Shown here one piece after another: positions 31,470 to 55,855 of a DNA stretch of 64,000 nucleotides; position 1 is the stretch's first letter; each line of letters begins with the position of its first letter. The notes beneath the pieces were generated by a model, which was given only the letters and a program-made list of their open reading frames with translations, was not told the origin of the DNA and ran no database searches. The stretch spans positions 5,894,044-5,958,043 of the forward strand of contig NC_020172.2 of NCBI RefSeq assembly GCF_000224145.3, written 5' to 3'. Source of the DNA: Ciona intestinalis (Eukaryota > Chordata > Ascidiacea > Phlebobranchia > Cionidae). Made by a program: the position numbers and the translations under genes.

Positions 31470-33280
31470 ATGAAAAATATATTTTTGGTTTCGGTTTTAA
31501 TCTTTGCTTATCAATCAACTACATTAGCGGGTGAGTTTTAATCAAATATCAAATTATGATTAATTAGTTGTCTTTGTAGGTGGAGTAATCGATAAAAACA
31601 TCACAATCGAAACAATATTTTTAATAAAATCGAAAAACTTATTATTAAATAATCGCATTACGATCTGAAAACGAATAAATGCAAATAAATAACATAAGAA
31701 AAAATTATGTAAATAATAATAATATGTTTTATAGGCGTGAATACATATTAAAACGAAGACGCTAAAATATAATTTTTTTTTAAAAAAATCGAAAACAATT
31801 CTTTATAAAGGTGCGTTCTGTTACGTCACATCTAGTGGCGTTAGTTCAAATTCTGAAAAATATGAATTCGCGATTACCGCTGAAAAAAGTCGCGCGATAA
31901 TTCTAAATAAATTTCCGATCGAAGTCGAAACGTTGCCAAAACAAAGTTACAGACTAAATTAAATTAAACCTTGTGCTAAACTTCTGGCTTGAATCCCAGG
32001 TTTTTATTGCGTGCGTCGGTGTATATGGGACCTCATATATATACTGTGGGGTAAGATGGGACACCGTTAGCACACAATATCCCATATTTCGTGATCGTGT
32101 TTTAACAATCAACAACGCTGTTTTGGTATCGTGTGAATACGGGCATATATTTCGGGGAGGAAAAACTAAAATAAAAAATGGACCATCTTACCCCAACTAC
32201 TGTAAATGAATGTTACTTATTTATCCTCGCGTGGAGCAACACCGAAAGTCGTTATAAAACGGATAACGTAGATTAGAAAAATATAAAATCAGCCACAAGG
32301 CGCCAATTTAAATTTTTACGTCGCCATCAAATTGATCGTATAAGTACCAACGCAAGACGTTTCAATGCGCCATGTGCGTGACCTGAAACACTCAATAAAT
32401 TCGCATTAATCTTTCATGATTCTTCATTTTTTTTACAGACGATACTCACAGTATGAACACCAGGGGTAGAGTCGACCCAAGGAAAGAGTTTTGCAACGAA
32501 CTGATCAACGGTGGCCGAGTGGGATTCTCAATGATTCAGCAACTTTGTGGTAAGTACATGCGAATGTGTAAACTTGAACTTTAAATTTAAAAATTGGTTA
32601 AAGTCAAATGACATTTAAATGCGATGCATTTTATCCTTCGATTACAACTATTGGTTTATGTTTTGTTGAATAATGGCATTTGATCAATATTCAGAACTTT
32701 TTAGGAAGTTTAGGAAACATTATAATTTGGTATTACTTTATAAAGATGTGTCACGTTTTAATAACTGCAACATTTTTTTAAAACTCTGAAATAAATCGAT
32801 TTTCTTATTTACGAATTCGCTTTTGGGCACGAGATGTATGAAGCCACTATGTATGGTGTGCAATAAGACATTACCCCCACTACGAGTTAAAAACAATATA
32901 ATGACGTCATCAAATCAATACGTAACTAACATGACGTCATACATGCAGGTAGCTACGGTAAACGCATGTTCAGCAGAACTAGAACCACACGTAATGAACC
33001 TATTGTGACGTCACGACGATCCGGTTCAGCGCTTCCGGAAGCTATGATGTCAGACGACACTTTCAACACCAGAGGGAGCTATAACGGTCGCAAAACATCA
33101 TACAGGACGGGAAGGCGACCCGAGCATGAACTGGTTTCAAGGCTCGCCGCTGCTCTAAGGAGGCAATTCTCGTCTGTTACTAAACACAGCAACTTTGACC
33201 GACCAAAGGATGACTGGCGGGTTCGAGATACAGACGGGCCGATGTATCTTATTAAGAAATGGCTGCGATATGATGCCTAG
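31470..33280 (+). CDS. Putative secreted peptide precursor with Cys loop and GKR site
   Basis: Exons 31470-31530, 32439-32549, 32949-33280 (TAG) join in phase to 167 residues. Residues 1-20 are a clear signal peptide (KNIFLVSVLIFAYQSTTLA). Only two cysteines follow, Cys39 and Cys57 (FCNELINGGR ... MIQQLCGSY). Gly-Lys-Arg at 61-63 is a standard amidation plus dibasic cleavage site, so a mature peptide ending in Gly-Ser-Tyr-amide with one disulfide is predicted. Further basic sites occur (SRRSG, GRRPE, LRRQF). The C-terminal third (EHELVSRLAAALRRQF, DDWRVRDTDGPMYLIKKW) is amphipathic and may be a second product. I do not recognise the family; calcitonin, insulin/relaxin, somatostatin and CCAP spacing do not fit. 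Neuropeptide or hormone role is inference from architecture. Confidence 0.72.
32040..32207 (-). mobile_element. MITE, family II
   Basis: Ends TACTGTGGGGTAAGATGGGA and GACCATCTTACCCCAACTAC, shorter than family I. First coding intron of the peptide gene. Confidence 0.75.
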
Positions 33281-33496
33281 AGCCAACTAACGGACAATCA
33301 AATATTCTACTTTCACTGTTCCTTTAATTTATCTGCCGTTAAATGTCGCTGTTGCTGGTCGTATCCACTGTCCACGTCTTGTCACGTGATTGAGTCACGT
33401 GGCATGACGTAGTAATCATTACTGTGCTTTTCATTGTTGTCGTTTGTTTCGTATTAATCGGAGAATAATACATCTCATAAAACTTATATATGGTTG

Positions 33497-33867
33497 AAAC
33501 TTATTTATCCTCGCATGGTGGCGCAACGACAGTCGTTATAACACGGGTTTTCTGTTTCATACACCTCGTGCCCGCTTACAAGTTACCACGTATGTAACTT
33601 ATTTATCCTCGCATGGCGGGGCAACGACAGTCGTTATAACACGGGTGTTCTGTTTCATACACCTCGTGCCTGCTTACAAGTTACCACGTATGTAACTTTG
33701 TGGGTGATTGTTTTTATGTTTGGCTGACAATTTAGACAACCCATTAGTGATCACTGGGTTGGAGCAATTACTGTTATGTGTCTTTCGCAGGAACACATAC
33801 GCCCACAATGGTAGCAACATCAGGCTTCGAACCCAAAACCTCCAACCTAGAGGGCGATGGCGCCGGA
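33497..33867 (-). mobile_element. tRNA-derived SINE with duplicated 3' portion
   Basis: The 3' block occurs twice in tandem (ACTTATTTATCCTCGCATGG at about 33499 and 33598), then the middle block (TTAGTGATCACTGGGTTGGA) and head side (GGCTTCGAACCCAAAACC, GATGGCGCCGG). Two hundred bases past the peptide gene. Confidence 0.85.
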
Positions 33868-35364
33868 CGTTGCAGGGATTGTGACGTCATTATTTATATT
33901 GTCGAATCCGATTGTTTTTGATTGTTACATGAAAATCGTGACCGCGAATCGAGATGGAAACTTCGCGCGAAGCCATTCTCCTACGTAACAATGAGTGTTT
34001 CTACTTTAATGAAAATATTGTGAAATCACAGATAAAATCTGGCAGGAAATTTGTTTCATCGAGAAATTTGGAAACGATACAAAACAATTTTAAAAATAGA
34101 TCAAAAAATCCGCCAAGTTTTTTAATGAAGTAAAATAAACGAACCGCGTAATTTGCGCGATTCCGAAATAAAGTTCTGCAATTTGTGCTTAAACTGTAAT
34201 GTCATAAAATGACAATGTTTACGAACAAACGAATACCGCGATTCGCGTACGCTGTGAAATAATAGATATGCTATACGATAAAATGGACGCTACAAAAGCG
34301 ACGAAGGATTAATTATTGTGACGTCATTCCCTTGAAACGCATGAGTGAATTCTGCGACTCGTAATCAACGTATATATTGTGCGTTGGGGGCCACCATTGC
34401 ATTATTATACTGCAGCGCAACGTGTGGGCAATAATTAGCATTAGGGGGAAGTTTTACATTGTCTTGGTTCCTTTGATTACTTGTAAACTCGCATTGGCCA
34501 GGCTAGCGTGTGTTTAGAATGTTCTTGGTTGTGTTTATGGTTAACACTTGCTAGATACAGCTTATGCATTTGCAGGTTTACAAGATTAAGATTAGGAGTT
34601 GCAAACAAGTGTTGTATATGATTAGGTGATGTAATCCGGGATTAAGCTTGTTCCAGTATTAATTATAAAACTACATATTGTTCATGCTTACAAGCATACG
34701 GGGTTATATTTTCTTGGTAATTTCCTTTTCTTTCGTTGTTTAATTAAATTGATCTAATCGCATTCAAAGAGATAAATATTTACGTTGCGAAGTTAAAAGT
34801 TGTAATCTGCTTACGAGTTCTAAAAATGCCCTTTAAACATTAAATATAACTTTTCTATATCTATACTTAACCATAAACGTTTACAACTAAAACTTATATT
34901 GTTGATTCGTCTTTTAAGTCTTTGCATTTAATGTTCAACTTGTGTCTTTTCTAGTTTATTAAATTTGGATGTGCCATTCTATATTGTACAGGTATAGACT
35001 ATATGGAGCATAACGTTTATTTTGACGCAACTTCAAATCTTTCAATCACAAAAAACCACTTGGAGTATTCGGGTTTCTAGATACATCTAACTTGTGTATA
35101 TTCTAGTTGTTGTTTACGGCTTTCGGTTGCTTCGAGTTCCAACTTTATTTAAGCAAATCCAAATCTCATGAAGCGGTATATGCCAATTGAAGATAAAATC
35201 TATTAGCGACTACCGCAGGTGTGGGCGTCCGGTTCATTATTGACTTCCTAACTAATTTGTATATTGGAACATAGAGGTTGTGTAGAAGCCATTATTGCAA
35301 GCCGTAAGTTGTCGCGGGCATCAGCAGTCACGCTTCGTTATTGCCGTGCAAATTGCTAAAGGTA

Positions 35365-35560
35365 AATATATGAATGAATGTAGCGCATTTATCCTCGCAT
35401 GGCCGGGCAGCGACAGTCGTTATAACACGGGTGTTCTGTTTCATACACCTCGTGCCCGCTTACAAGTTACCACGTATGTAACTTATTTATCCTCGCATGG
35501 CGGCGACCGTCGTTATAACACGAGTGTTCTGTTTATTAAACCTTGTGGCCGTCACCACCT
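35365..35560 (-). mobile_element. SINE 3'-end tandem (two units)
   Basis: Two copies of the tail block begin near 35388 and 35484 (ATTTATCCTCGCATGG); both end with TTCTGTTT-type sequence and there is no head. Confidence 0.8.
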
Positions 35561-36241
35561 TGTACGCGTGTGGTGGCTGGTGATGGAAATTTACCCGCTA
35601 TATAATATGTCAATGCATATCAATCATATTAATGCGATATGAAAGATGTATTGGTTCTTGTTTAAACCCTAAATTAAGTAACTGTAACGTTTGGAAAGTT
35701 TGGTAAAATTTGGTGCATAAAACGATTTCGATTTTACGAGTTTTGTGTTTTCTTTGCAGCGTTTTATTTTAACGAGATCACTGAAAATAGATTTTAAATC
35801 GAAACAATTGTATCTTAAATATATACATACACATGAGATGTCATGTTTGTATAGAAATCAAAGTTTATTTTTAGAATCTAAAGAGGTGACCGTTTGATCT
35901 AATTTTAGTGACGTAACGTCCCTCGTTCACGCAACACACGATGGGTCTTAACCTGACCCGCAAGGTGTAAAAATAGAAAATGATTTTAGATGCAAGTTTC
36001 GAAAATTTTTGCTGTCCAATTACCTTAGTAATAACATAGATGTCCAATAACGAATTATTTTGTGAGATTTTTCGTGCGAAAAAAAACGTTCGCGTTTCTA
36101 ATTAGCTGACGCGGCAAATTGTGGCCGAAACACTGTGTAGGCGTGTACGCGGGTGTATCACGTTTTACGTGACGTCATGATGACGTAGATATTTATAAAG
36201 ATTGGGGATATTTTGTGTTATTAACTTTAACCATTCTCAGT

Positions 36242-36316
36242 GTAAGATAAAACAAGAGTGAGTGTTACAAGTACCATGCAGGTCTTTATATAACACTTAC
36301 TCTTGTCTCATCTTAC
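36242..36316. repeat. Hairpin with 26-base arms
   Basis: Left arm GTAAGATAAAACAAGAGTGA plus GTGTTA pairs with TAACACTTACTCTTGTCTCA plus TCTTAC, with 3 mismatches in 26 and a loop of about 23 bases. It may be a deletion derivative of the family II MITE (whose end is GGGTAAGATGG) or a small structured RNA. Confidence 0.6.
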
Positions 36317-38509
36317 CCAACCACCAACAAATGGGAGCAATTCCAAATAAATTTAACAGATGAAAAGATATGTCAAAATATACGAAAATATCGTTACGAC
36401 TTGTCAAAGTTTATGAATAAATTATAAGAAAAAAAACAAAAGTCGGTGCTTTTAGCCAGCGCCTCGTGATTTCTGGTTAGCTGCTGTTTTGTGGTCGTTT
36501 TCGGGCACGCGTCGTTCAGAAAACGGCAAGATTTGCAAAAATCCTTGCAAAAAGTAGGGTAATTTGTACCTCGTACTTCTGCTGCCAGATGCCCGCTTAA
36601 GGAAATCAAGTGTTTACTGTAAACAAGCTGACTTATTAAACGTGACTGGAATAAACGGCTTGTATGACTTGGGATTAAGAGTTTATTTTAAGTTCAAACT
36701 TGGTAAAAATAAAGCGCCGCCCAAAAATAAACTGTTTTTGTGCAGTCGATTTAATTCGACCCTTATTTTAATATATTTTATAACATCTTTATTAAAATGC
36801 GCGGTAATTTTTTAAAAATTAGGAGTATTTGTTACGAAACAGTATCACGATAATTGTATTTATTGGTCATCGAACGTTAAATGTGACCGAATAAACGTGC
36901 ACTGTTACGTATCGATAACCGCCGGGTATACAGATTAGATTGGCACGCCAGCTTAGGGTTAGGCTTACACTCCCACAGTAATAAGATTAGAAGGCGTAAG
37001 AAAAACAAGTGTATGTCCGCCTAAAATGGGTAGGAAAGCCTTCGAGTTAGATCTACATCCGTGCCGACTTATATAGACCTCAGAAAACGTTTGACACGAG
37101 CGCTATGCAAACTATGATAGGCGTTACAAAGAATATTTCAAGTTTTGTGAATTTTATCTCTTTGTGGTGCCATTAAATATTCATTACACCGTTACCGTAA
37201 TGTACAAGTTAGGTTTTGGTTTACGATAGCAATATTATCGACTGTACGAGTTAATGTACTTTGTACCGCCATCTAACACATCAAAAGTCACAAGTTGAAC
37301 GCTAACATTTTGGTAAAGGTTTAATATTTTAAATATTCAATAATATTGACGTTACGAATAAATATGCTCACAAAATGTCGCCCATCTGATTCACTGAACC
37401 TGTTTTAATAATTCAATTCTACAAATCTAAACAAGCCACCTGTTCAAATTGCTATAGGGCCAAATTTTACAGGAATTTTTCTCAAATTCGTTAAAACTGG
37501 ATTTTCTGACCACCCAAACCAGATTGCAGCTAAACGACTTACGGTTAATGCTTTTAACCAACCGTAAGATCTTATCTCCATTTTAAAGTCAGTTTAAAAG
37601 TTCAGAACTTGAAATTAAGAATCGTCGTTTATTTGTTTTGAAGATGCCTTCACAGTCACGATTGTTAACGTAACAATGGCTGTGTTAGATGTCACTTTCA
37701 CCTTACTGTTATTACATAAATAATCTCCACTTAAGGGTGGAGGGTTCGAATCTAAGCTTAGGAAGTGAAAATTAATGATTTTGTAAAACAAGCAAAACGC
37801 CGGTAATTATCAACTATTGATTATCGAAAACCAACATTATGACATCACAACCGCTTCGCTATCAGATCATAAAAGACGTTTCGCGACGCGAGTTAATGTT
37901 CTAGATTCGCATAGCTCTTTGGCGCCACCTCGCAGATGGATTTCGTCGCGATTTGTTCCACCCGTTTTACTTTCAAAACATTGTATGACGTCACAATGCA
38001 GCATAGTCGCGGAGTTTGCACAATACGCCAATTGCGACGTCAGGTATTTAGGTGCAGTGTGTTCTAATGCTATTTTTCTGTTTTGATGTTATTTGATTTG
38101 CTTTGATGGAGCAAAGCTAGCAAAGTATTGTCAGAAACAAAGTATTCGCCCAATGCAGCTTTTTAGCGTATTTTGTTCTTGCTTAGCAATATGTCAGAGA
38201 CGGATACTGGTAATGTTGTAACAGGTAATTTCAAAGTTTTGTATTTTGCTCTACATAAGCATATATTATTATGTTGTCATACGATAAGCATTCATGTATG
38301 TGTGTTAGATTTGTTAGTGTACAGTAGGACTGAGTATATATGATAGGAATGATATCTGGAATCTGGATCTATTCCTTTTTTAACAATAATGCACTGCAAC
38401 ATTAAATGAAATGATTTATTCTTTACAATTTATTTAATTTTAATCTACTAACTACGACCACATTATTGAGTATATGGAGCATTTGTGTTATCACTACACT
38501 GTTTTAGAA

Positions 38510-43411
<4,902 letters not shown>

Positions 43412-44532
43412 TTCTTCTAAAAGAACTACACAAATATTATCCTCAGTAGACTATATTTTGTTGTACTCTTCTTGTTAACAATTATTGTAACGCAACTAAA
43501 CAGACAATGAGAAAAGTGTGAATAGATTTCTCTTTTAAATATTTTGCCTCTAAATGGTTTACAATAATGACCACAATAGGTTCCATACAATCTTTCCATA
43601 GCCATTACTCAATGGGAACTATTGATGGACGAGTTTCATTAAGACCAGATATCGCGAGTTCATTATGTTAAGACTTGTTTGTCTTAACAATGGAAATAAA
43701 CAGATTTCTTTGTAAATCGAAACCATTGTACAGCGGAGCCACAGTTGTGAAATAGAAACCTAATACCAAATATTTCAATTCACACAAGCACGCACAAACA
43801 GAGTTCCGTTTTGAAATTACAATTTGACCTTCTGACATTCAAACATGTTTTGCAGATTTTCGTTAAATATAAAAACATGTATAAATATTTATTTGGTTTT
43901 TGATTTACTTTGTGGGTAAATCAAAAGAATTTAAAAACTTTAATTTTGGGTAAAAATTAACTGTGTCATTAAAATATTTTATTTGAGCATTGGTTTGCAT
44001 GAGCATACAGTACGCCTAATATGAAGAATCAAATAAAATCGGGATGAAAACGACGAAACAGCAACAAAACTGGTCTATGCTTGTTATATTCCACAAAAGA
44101 ATAAAAATATCTAAAACATTAAAACTGTAAATAAGTGGCTTTTAATATTTTCTAAAATGGTTTCAACTCAAAACAGCACAAGAATAGAATTATATTTACA
44201 CCAGGCTGACAATTTCCTGCAAAAAAATACAAAAAAAATTAGGATTTTTTACAACTTATGAAATTAATCAAAAAAACTTTTACGTAAAAATACTAAAATT
44301 TATGATTTTGAAATCGATATATGATGTCTATGACTCACTTTATCCTGTAATATTTGAAGTGCTGGAAACGAACAAAATGTAAATAAAATAAAAGCATGGT
44401 GAAGGCTTAATATAGGGCGGGGTCAATCAACGCTAATTACTGAGTAATAATTAAAAAAGTGGCAAAAATAATAAAAACGCGATTTCTACTTGAACAATTT
44501 TGGGTAATAACCATAGTCGCCAAACTTATACA

Positions 44533-44680
44533 TACACAGGGGAGGCAGGGATAGTTAGACGTACAATCCTGTGAAACAAATCTAACTTATTGGTTGTAAT
44601 GTTCACTGATTAATGCAGTGAAGAAAATTAGAGGGTAAGTTCTGCCCACCCTGCGACCCCAGGTTTGGCGCCTATGGTAA
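44533..44680 (+). repeat. Dispersed repeat GGGGAGGCAGGGATAGTTAG
   Basis: Second same-strand copy of the unit at 17974-18106, close in sequence (CAATCCTGTGAAACAAATCT, CCCAGGTTTGGCGCC). Lies downstream of Src paralogue B. Confidence 0.8.
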
Positions 44681-45036
44681 CAATCATCTATTATGATGCA
44701 AGCAGTATGCGACAATGTTGATTGTTTCATCATAATGTGTCATAGATAGGTCATAATAAACTAACAATCCTCTTATATGTGGGAGAGAATGGGCAATTGT
44801 GACATCACAATATATCAGTTGGTCTCAAACAGCGCCTTTTTAACAAGTGCACGCTACGTCGTATTTATACGAAGCAGAATCTTTTATAACAAATATAAAC
44901 ATAGAGAGAAATGCTGGAGACAATTTACTAATTTTCTTGTTAATAAGTTTCGCAAAGTCAGCTTTTCCAAATGCCTTGGAACGAAATAAGTTTGACCATC
45001 GAAATAAGTTTGAGCATCACTACAATGTCAGCTTGT

Positions 45037-51816
<6,780 letters not shown>

Positions 51817-52139
51817 ATTGTGATGTCACAATACTATTTATTATTATATCCTAGCTGTGATGTAATAAAGGGATTGTTAGAATGAAGTGGTAGCTGAAAT
51901 GTTGCGACTCGCAGTAGCACAAAATGGCTGTCTAATGTTTATATATACAATATACCCGTACACATATTTATAATTAAGTTTATGTATAACATACACCAAC
52001 TGTTAGCACCATCATTTTAACAACTGTTAGCACCATCATTTTAACACATGGGGCAATGGGCCAACTCTGGCCTGCCATGCTGTATGGCTTTACCATAGAA
52101 TCAGGTCTCTATTAGTAAGTGTCTAGACTATATATAAAC

Positions 52140-52430
52140 TGCCTCAAAGTTTTAATGATGAATATAATTTACACCAAAAACTGTTGGCATCATCAGTGCT
52201 TGTAAAAGACTGAGTAGACTTGGTGAAACATCTGCTATAGTATAATGAGTCTATACTCGATAATTGTAACCTTGATATTCATAATTAAGATTTTTGTATA
52301 ACATACACCAAAAACTGTTGGCATCATCAGTGCTTGTAAAAGACTGAGTAGACTTGGTGAAACATCTGTTATAGTATAATGAGTCTATACTTGATAATTG
52401 TAACCTTAATATTCAAAATTAAAATTCTTG
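52140..52430 (+). repeat. Two tandem copies of a 136-bp unit
   Basis: ACACCAAAAACTGTTGGCAT, CATCAGTGCTTGTAAAAGAC, TGAGTAGACTTGGTGAAACA, GAGTCTATACTCGATAATTG repeat once nearly exactly. A reversed single copy is in a paralogue B intron at about 47815-47885. Confidence 0.85.
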
Positions 52431-52659
52431 CAACATCCCCAAACACACCAAGTAGAAACATCTGCTACAGTATAATGAGCCTGAACAATCACATAGCAAC
52501 TTAAGGCTTGGCTTTCTACTGTCAGCTCCAATGAAGCAAAACATGTCTGGTACTCAAGTTATATTTAGAACGCTAAACACTATGCTTATAAACTTCTTTG
52601 TGGGGATTCCCTTAATGACAAGTGTCTGAAAAATGGTGGTTTGAATGTGGTTGTCACGA

Positions 52660-52812
52660 TAATAGGCACCAAACCTGGGTTGGCAGGGTAGGCAGGCCAA
52701 CCGTGGATTTTTGCACCACATTAAACAGTAAACATTACAACCAATTAGTTAGATTTGTTTCACAGGATTTTGTGCCTAACCATCCCTGCCTCCCCTGTGT
52801 TTATGTAGGATT
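52660..52812 (-). repeat. Dispersed repeat GGGGAGGCAGGGATAGTTAG, reversed
   Basis: GGCACCAAACCTGGGTTGGC to CATCCCTGCCTCCCCTGTGT, the complement of the units at 17974 and 44533. Confidence 0.8.
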
Positions 52813-53407
52813 GACACCTATGTTTACAATAACCTTGAATTGGTTGCACCACTTTTCACAGGTGTTTATATAAGTTAAGTTGTATTTGACCGACACTTCA
52901 GTATTTTCGACAACTAGTTTTACAAAGTGTCAACAAAACAATAACCTTTAATTGGTTGCAAACTTTTCACAGGTGTTTATATAAGTTCATTTGTATTAAA
53001 TTTACTCTTTTACAAAGTGCTAACAAAACAATAACCTTATATCAATAACACCTCTTAGCATTTCATTTCCTTAAACTTTAAAACTACTTTCTCTATTACA
53101 GCTTTCACTCACGAGCTCCCATTGGCCGATCTGAGCCATTTCCTTGTTTTGATGAATGTTAACTCATTCAAGCTGGTTTGAATCAACTACATTCAACGCA
53201 AAGTAGGTACTGATGTATAACTCGAATTTTGGAGTTTTAACTTTTTCATTAAGTTTATATTCATAATTATTTTAAAACATAAAAGTTTTAAAAGTATTTT
53301 TAACTGAATTTTTGTTAATTTATAGTACTGTAGGTTAAAATGTATACCATTAACACATATTCTACCATATATATTCTATATTTGTAAAATAATTCTGTTC
53401 TTTATAA

Positions 53408-53600
53408 TATAGTAGGGTGGGGGAAGATGGGACACCTTTTATACTTTTCTTGTCCCATTTGGTAGTAAACAAAGAACATTTTAAGAATTGTGAAACCGTA
53501 TCCTCACAACTCCCATGAACCGTTGTTAATTGTTTAAAACACGATCAGGATATTTGAATATTATGTGCTAAAGTTATGCCATCTTTCTCTACCCTACTAA
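53408..53600 (+). mobile_element. MITE, family I
   Basis: Ends TATAGTAGGGTGGGGGAAGA and ATGCCATCTTTCTCTACCCT with standard interior. Intergenic. Confidence 0.85.
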
Positions 53601-54104
53601 ATAACAAGAAAATGTTGTTGTAACAACAGACCTGAACGGTGGTGGTTATAAATTCATACTTAAACAAATTTAACAAAAACCAACAAAAAATAATCGTAGA
53701 AAAATAATAATAACTTTTATTAATCTCTTCGATTACGGTCGCGAAGATTTAGAAATATTTAAAACAAAAAGACAGGATATAGCGACAAAACCACAGTTGT
53801 TAAAACACGTTACGGTTAAAAAAAAAGTTACATTTAACAGAAAAATAAGCGTGGTCGCTACACCTATCATGTAGTTTAACTTTCGCCTAAAATAATCACA
53901 AACTATGATGTCACAATGAGCAGTGTGAATGACATTAAACGTTTTGTTGGAAAAATGTTCGTGCCGACGCTGGTTGCCGTGCGTCACACAGGATGTTATG
54001 ACATCACAATGGCCAATAAACCACCTACAACGAGTTTTGGATTCAGTTTATTGTTCCGTCATAATTATAATTAACGTATCATAACATACGTTTTATTTAT
54101 CGCT

Positions 54105-54235
54105 TCAAATACGATAGCGAAGATCAAATTAATTAAAATAACAAAGAGAAGGAAATTAGCAGCGAAACAACAGTCGTTAAAGCAAGCTATGGGTAAAAAC
54201 TACTTGAGTAAAAGTCTCAAATAAAAGTTTGGCTG
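54105..54235 (+). repeat. Dispersed repeat, best copy of the GCGAAGATCAAATTAA unit
   Basis: ACGATAGCGAAGATCAAATT, AACAAAGAGAAGGAAATTAG, CAGCGAAACAACAGTCGTTA, GGGTAAAAACTACTTGAGTA. Related pieces at about 22258, 27820, 51470, 53740 and reversed at 29505, 34715 and 54515. Confidence 0.7.
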
Positions 54236-54816
54236 TTAAACCCAACATACAGAATAACTTTAGATACAATCTTGGTATTGTGACATCATAAGTAATTATC
54301 CGGTGCTTTGTTTAGATAATAAACAAACAATACACAAGGCATTACCTAACAATAACATTGTCTTACGATTATTATTACACAATAATGAGATTTCTACTTG
54401 TTATGTCTCTGACTTGAAAATCTTTGCCATAATTACATTGTATTGTCCTTAAGGTGCAACGGTCACATCTTTTATCCAAAAAAACAATTTCTTACTTTTT
54501 TATCAATAAGCGTGTTTTAACAACTGTTGTTTTACCGTTACTACCTGTCTTTTCGCTTTTTATCAACTCTCTTGTTCTTCGTTATCGTGACCGAAGAGAC
54601 GAAATAAATTTCACTCATTCATAATTACTGTTCACAGATATTAAATAATATACGTTTGCGAAACTTGTAAAATAGTAAATATATTTTACCCATTGATTAG
54701 TTGAGCTTGTGTTGCATGTATGTCTGTCTACATTTTGCTTCAATAGATTTTCTAATTATGTTTTATGAAACTTTTTATAATTTACAATAATTTATGAAAC
54801 AGAACCCATGTGCACT

Positions 54817-55019
54817 GTAGTAGGGTGGGGCAAGATGGGCCACCTTGATCAATAATATCCAAATACCCTGAATCCCTGATGGTGTTTTAAACAATTAACA
54901 ACGGTTTATGGGAGTTGTGAGGATACAGTTTTATAATTCTTTGAATGTTCTTTGTTTACTACCAAATGGAATGAGAAAATAGAATAAAAGGGTGTCCCAT
55001 CTTCCCCCACCCTACTGTA
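54817..55019 (-). mobile_element. MITE, family I
   Basis: Ends CAGTAGGGTGGGG-type (GTAGTAGGGTGGGGCAAGAT) and TCCCATCTTCCCCCACCCTA; slightly long because of a short internal duplication (CCTGAATCCCTGA). Intergenic. Confidence 0.85.
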
Positions 55020-55233
55020 TATTAAAGATAACGTTACATTCTCTGATTTGAATTATTTTAAATAAATAGAGAAAATGAAACTAACAACATTGTCAATACC
55101 AAACTGACCCCACAGTCAATACATGCTTGTCAGTTTATTTAACTCAAACAAAACCAGATGTTATTGTGGGGACATATTGCTTATTATATGCAAACAATGC
55201 TAGGTGTGATGTAACAATCACATATTTCATATT

Positions 55234-55855
55234 CAATGAGGTTCCCTATGTTTGACAACTATGAGTGTAACTGTATTTTAACAATGTCACCCCAGATTTT
55301 ACCCTGCTGTTAGGTGTCTATACAAACAAGCAGAGCCAAAGTATATTGCATTCACCACATTAATCAATGAGGTTCCCTATATGTTTGACAACTATGAGTG
55401 TAACTGTACTTTAACAATGTCACCCCAGATTTTACCCTGCTGTTAGGTGTCTATACAAACAAGCAGAGCCAAAGTATATTGCATTCACCGCATTAATCAA
55501 TGAGGTTTCCTATGTTTGACAACTATGAGTGTAACTGTATTTTAACAATGTCACCCCAGATTTTACCCTGCTGTTAGGTGTCTATACAAACAAGCAGAGC
55601 CAAAGTATATTGCATTCACCACATTAATCAATGAGGTTCCCTATATGTTTGACAACTATGAGTGTAACTGTACTTTAACAATGTCACCCCAGATTTTACC
55701 CTGCTGTTAGGTGTCTATACAAACAAGCAGAGCCAAAGTATATTGCATTCACCACATTAATCAATGAGGTTCCCTATGTTTGACAACTATGAGTGTAACT
55801 GTATTTTAACAATGTCACCCCAGATTTTACACTGCTGTTAGGTGTCTATACCGAG
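55234..55855 (+). repeat. Tandem array, 131/133-bp alternating unit, 4.7 copies
   Basis: CAATGAGGTTCCCTATG recurs at about 55234, 55365, 55498, 55629 and 55762. Spacing alternates 131, 133, 131, 133 because every second unit has an extra AT (CTATATGTTTG versus CTATGTTTG), so the true period is a dimer of 264. The array ends abruptly at the CCTTGTTACACAACAAGG repeat. Confidence 0.92.

Larger units (their letters stand above)
33281..38509. other. Gene-poor stretch between peptide gene and Src paralogue A
   Basis: No gene recognised in over 5 kb. It contains SINEs at about 33497 and 35370, a hairpin at 36242-36316, and scattered TGACGTCA sites. An open frame at 37817-38086 lacks an ATG and has no recognisable content. 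Confidence 0.5.

Noticed and set aside
37817-38086. 89-codon open frame
   Set aside because: No ATG at its start, no recognisable motif, no supporting splice sites; judged chance.
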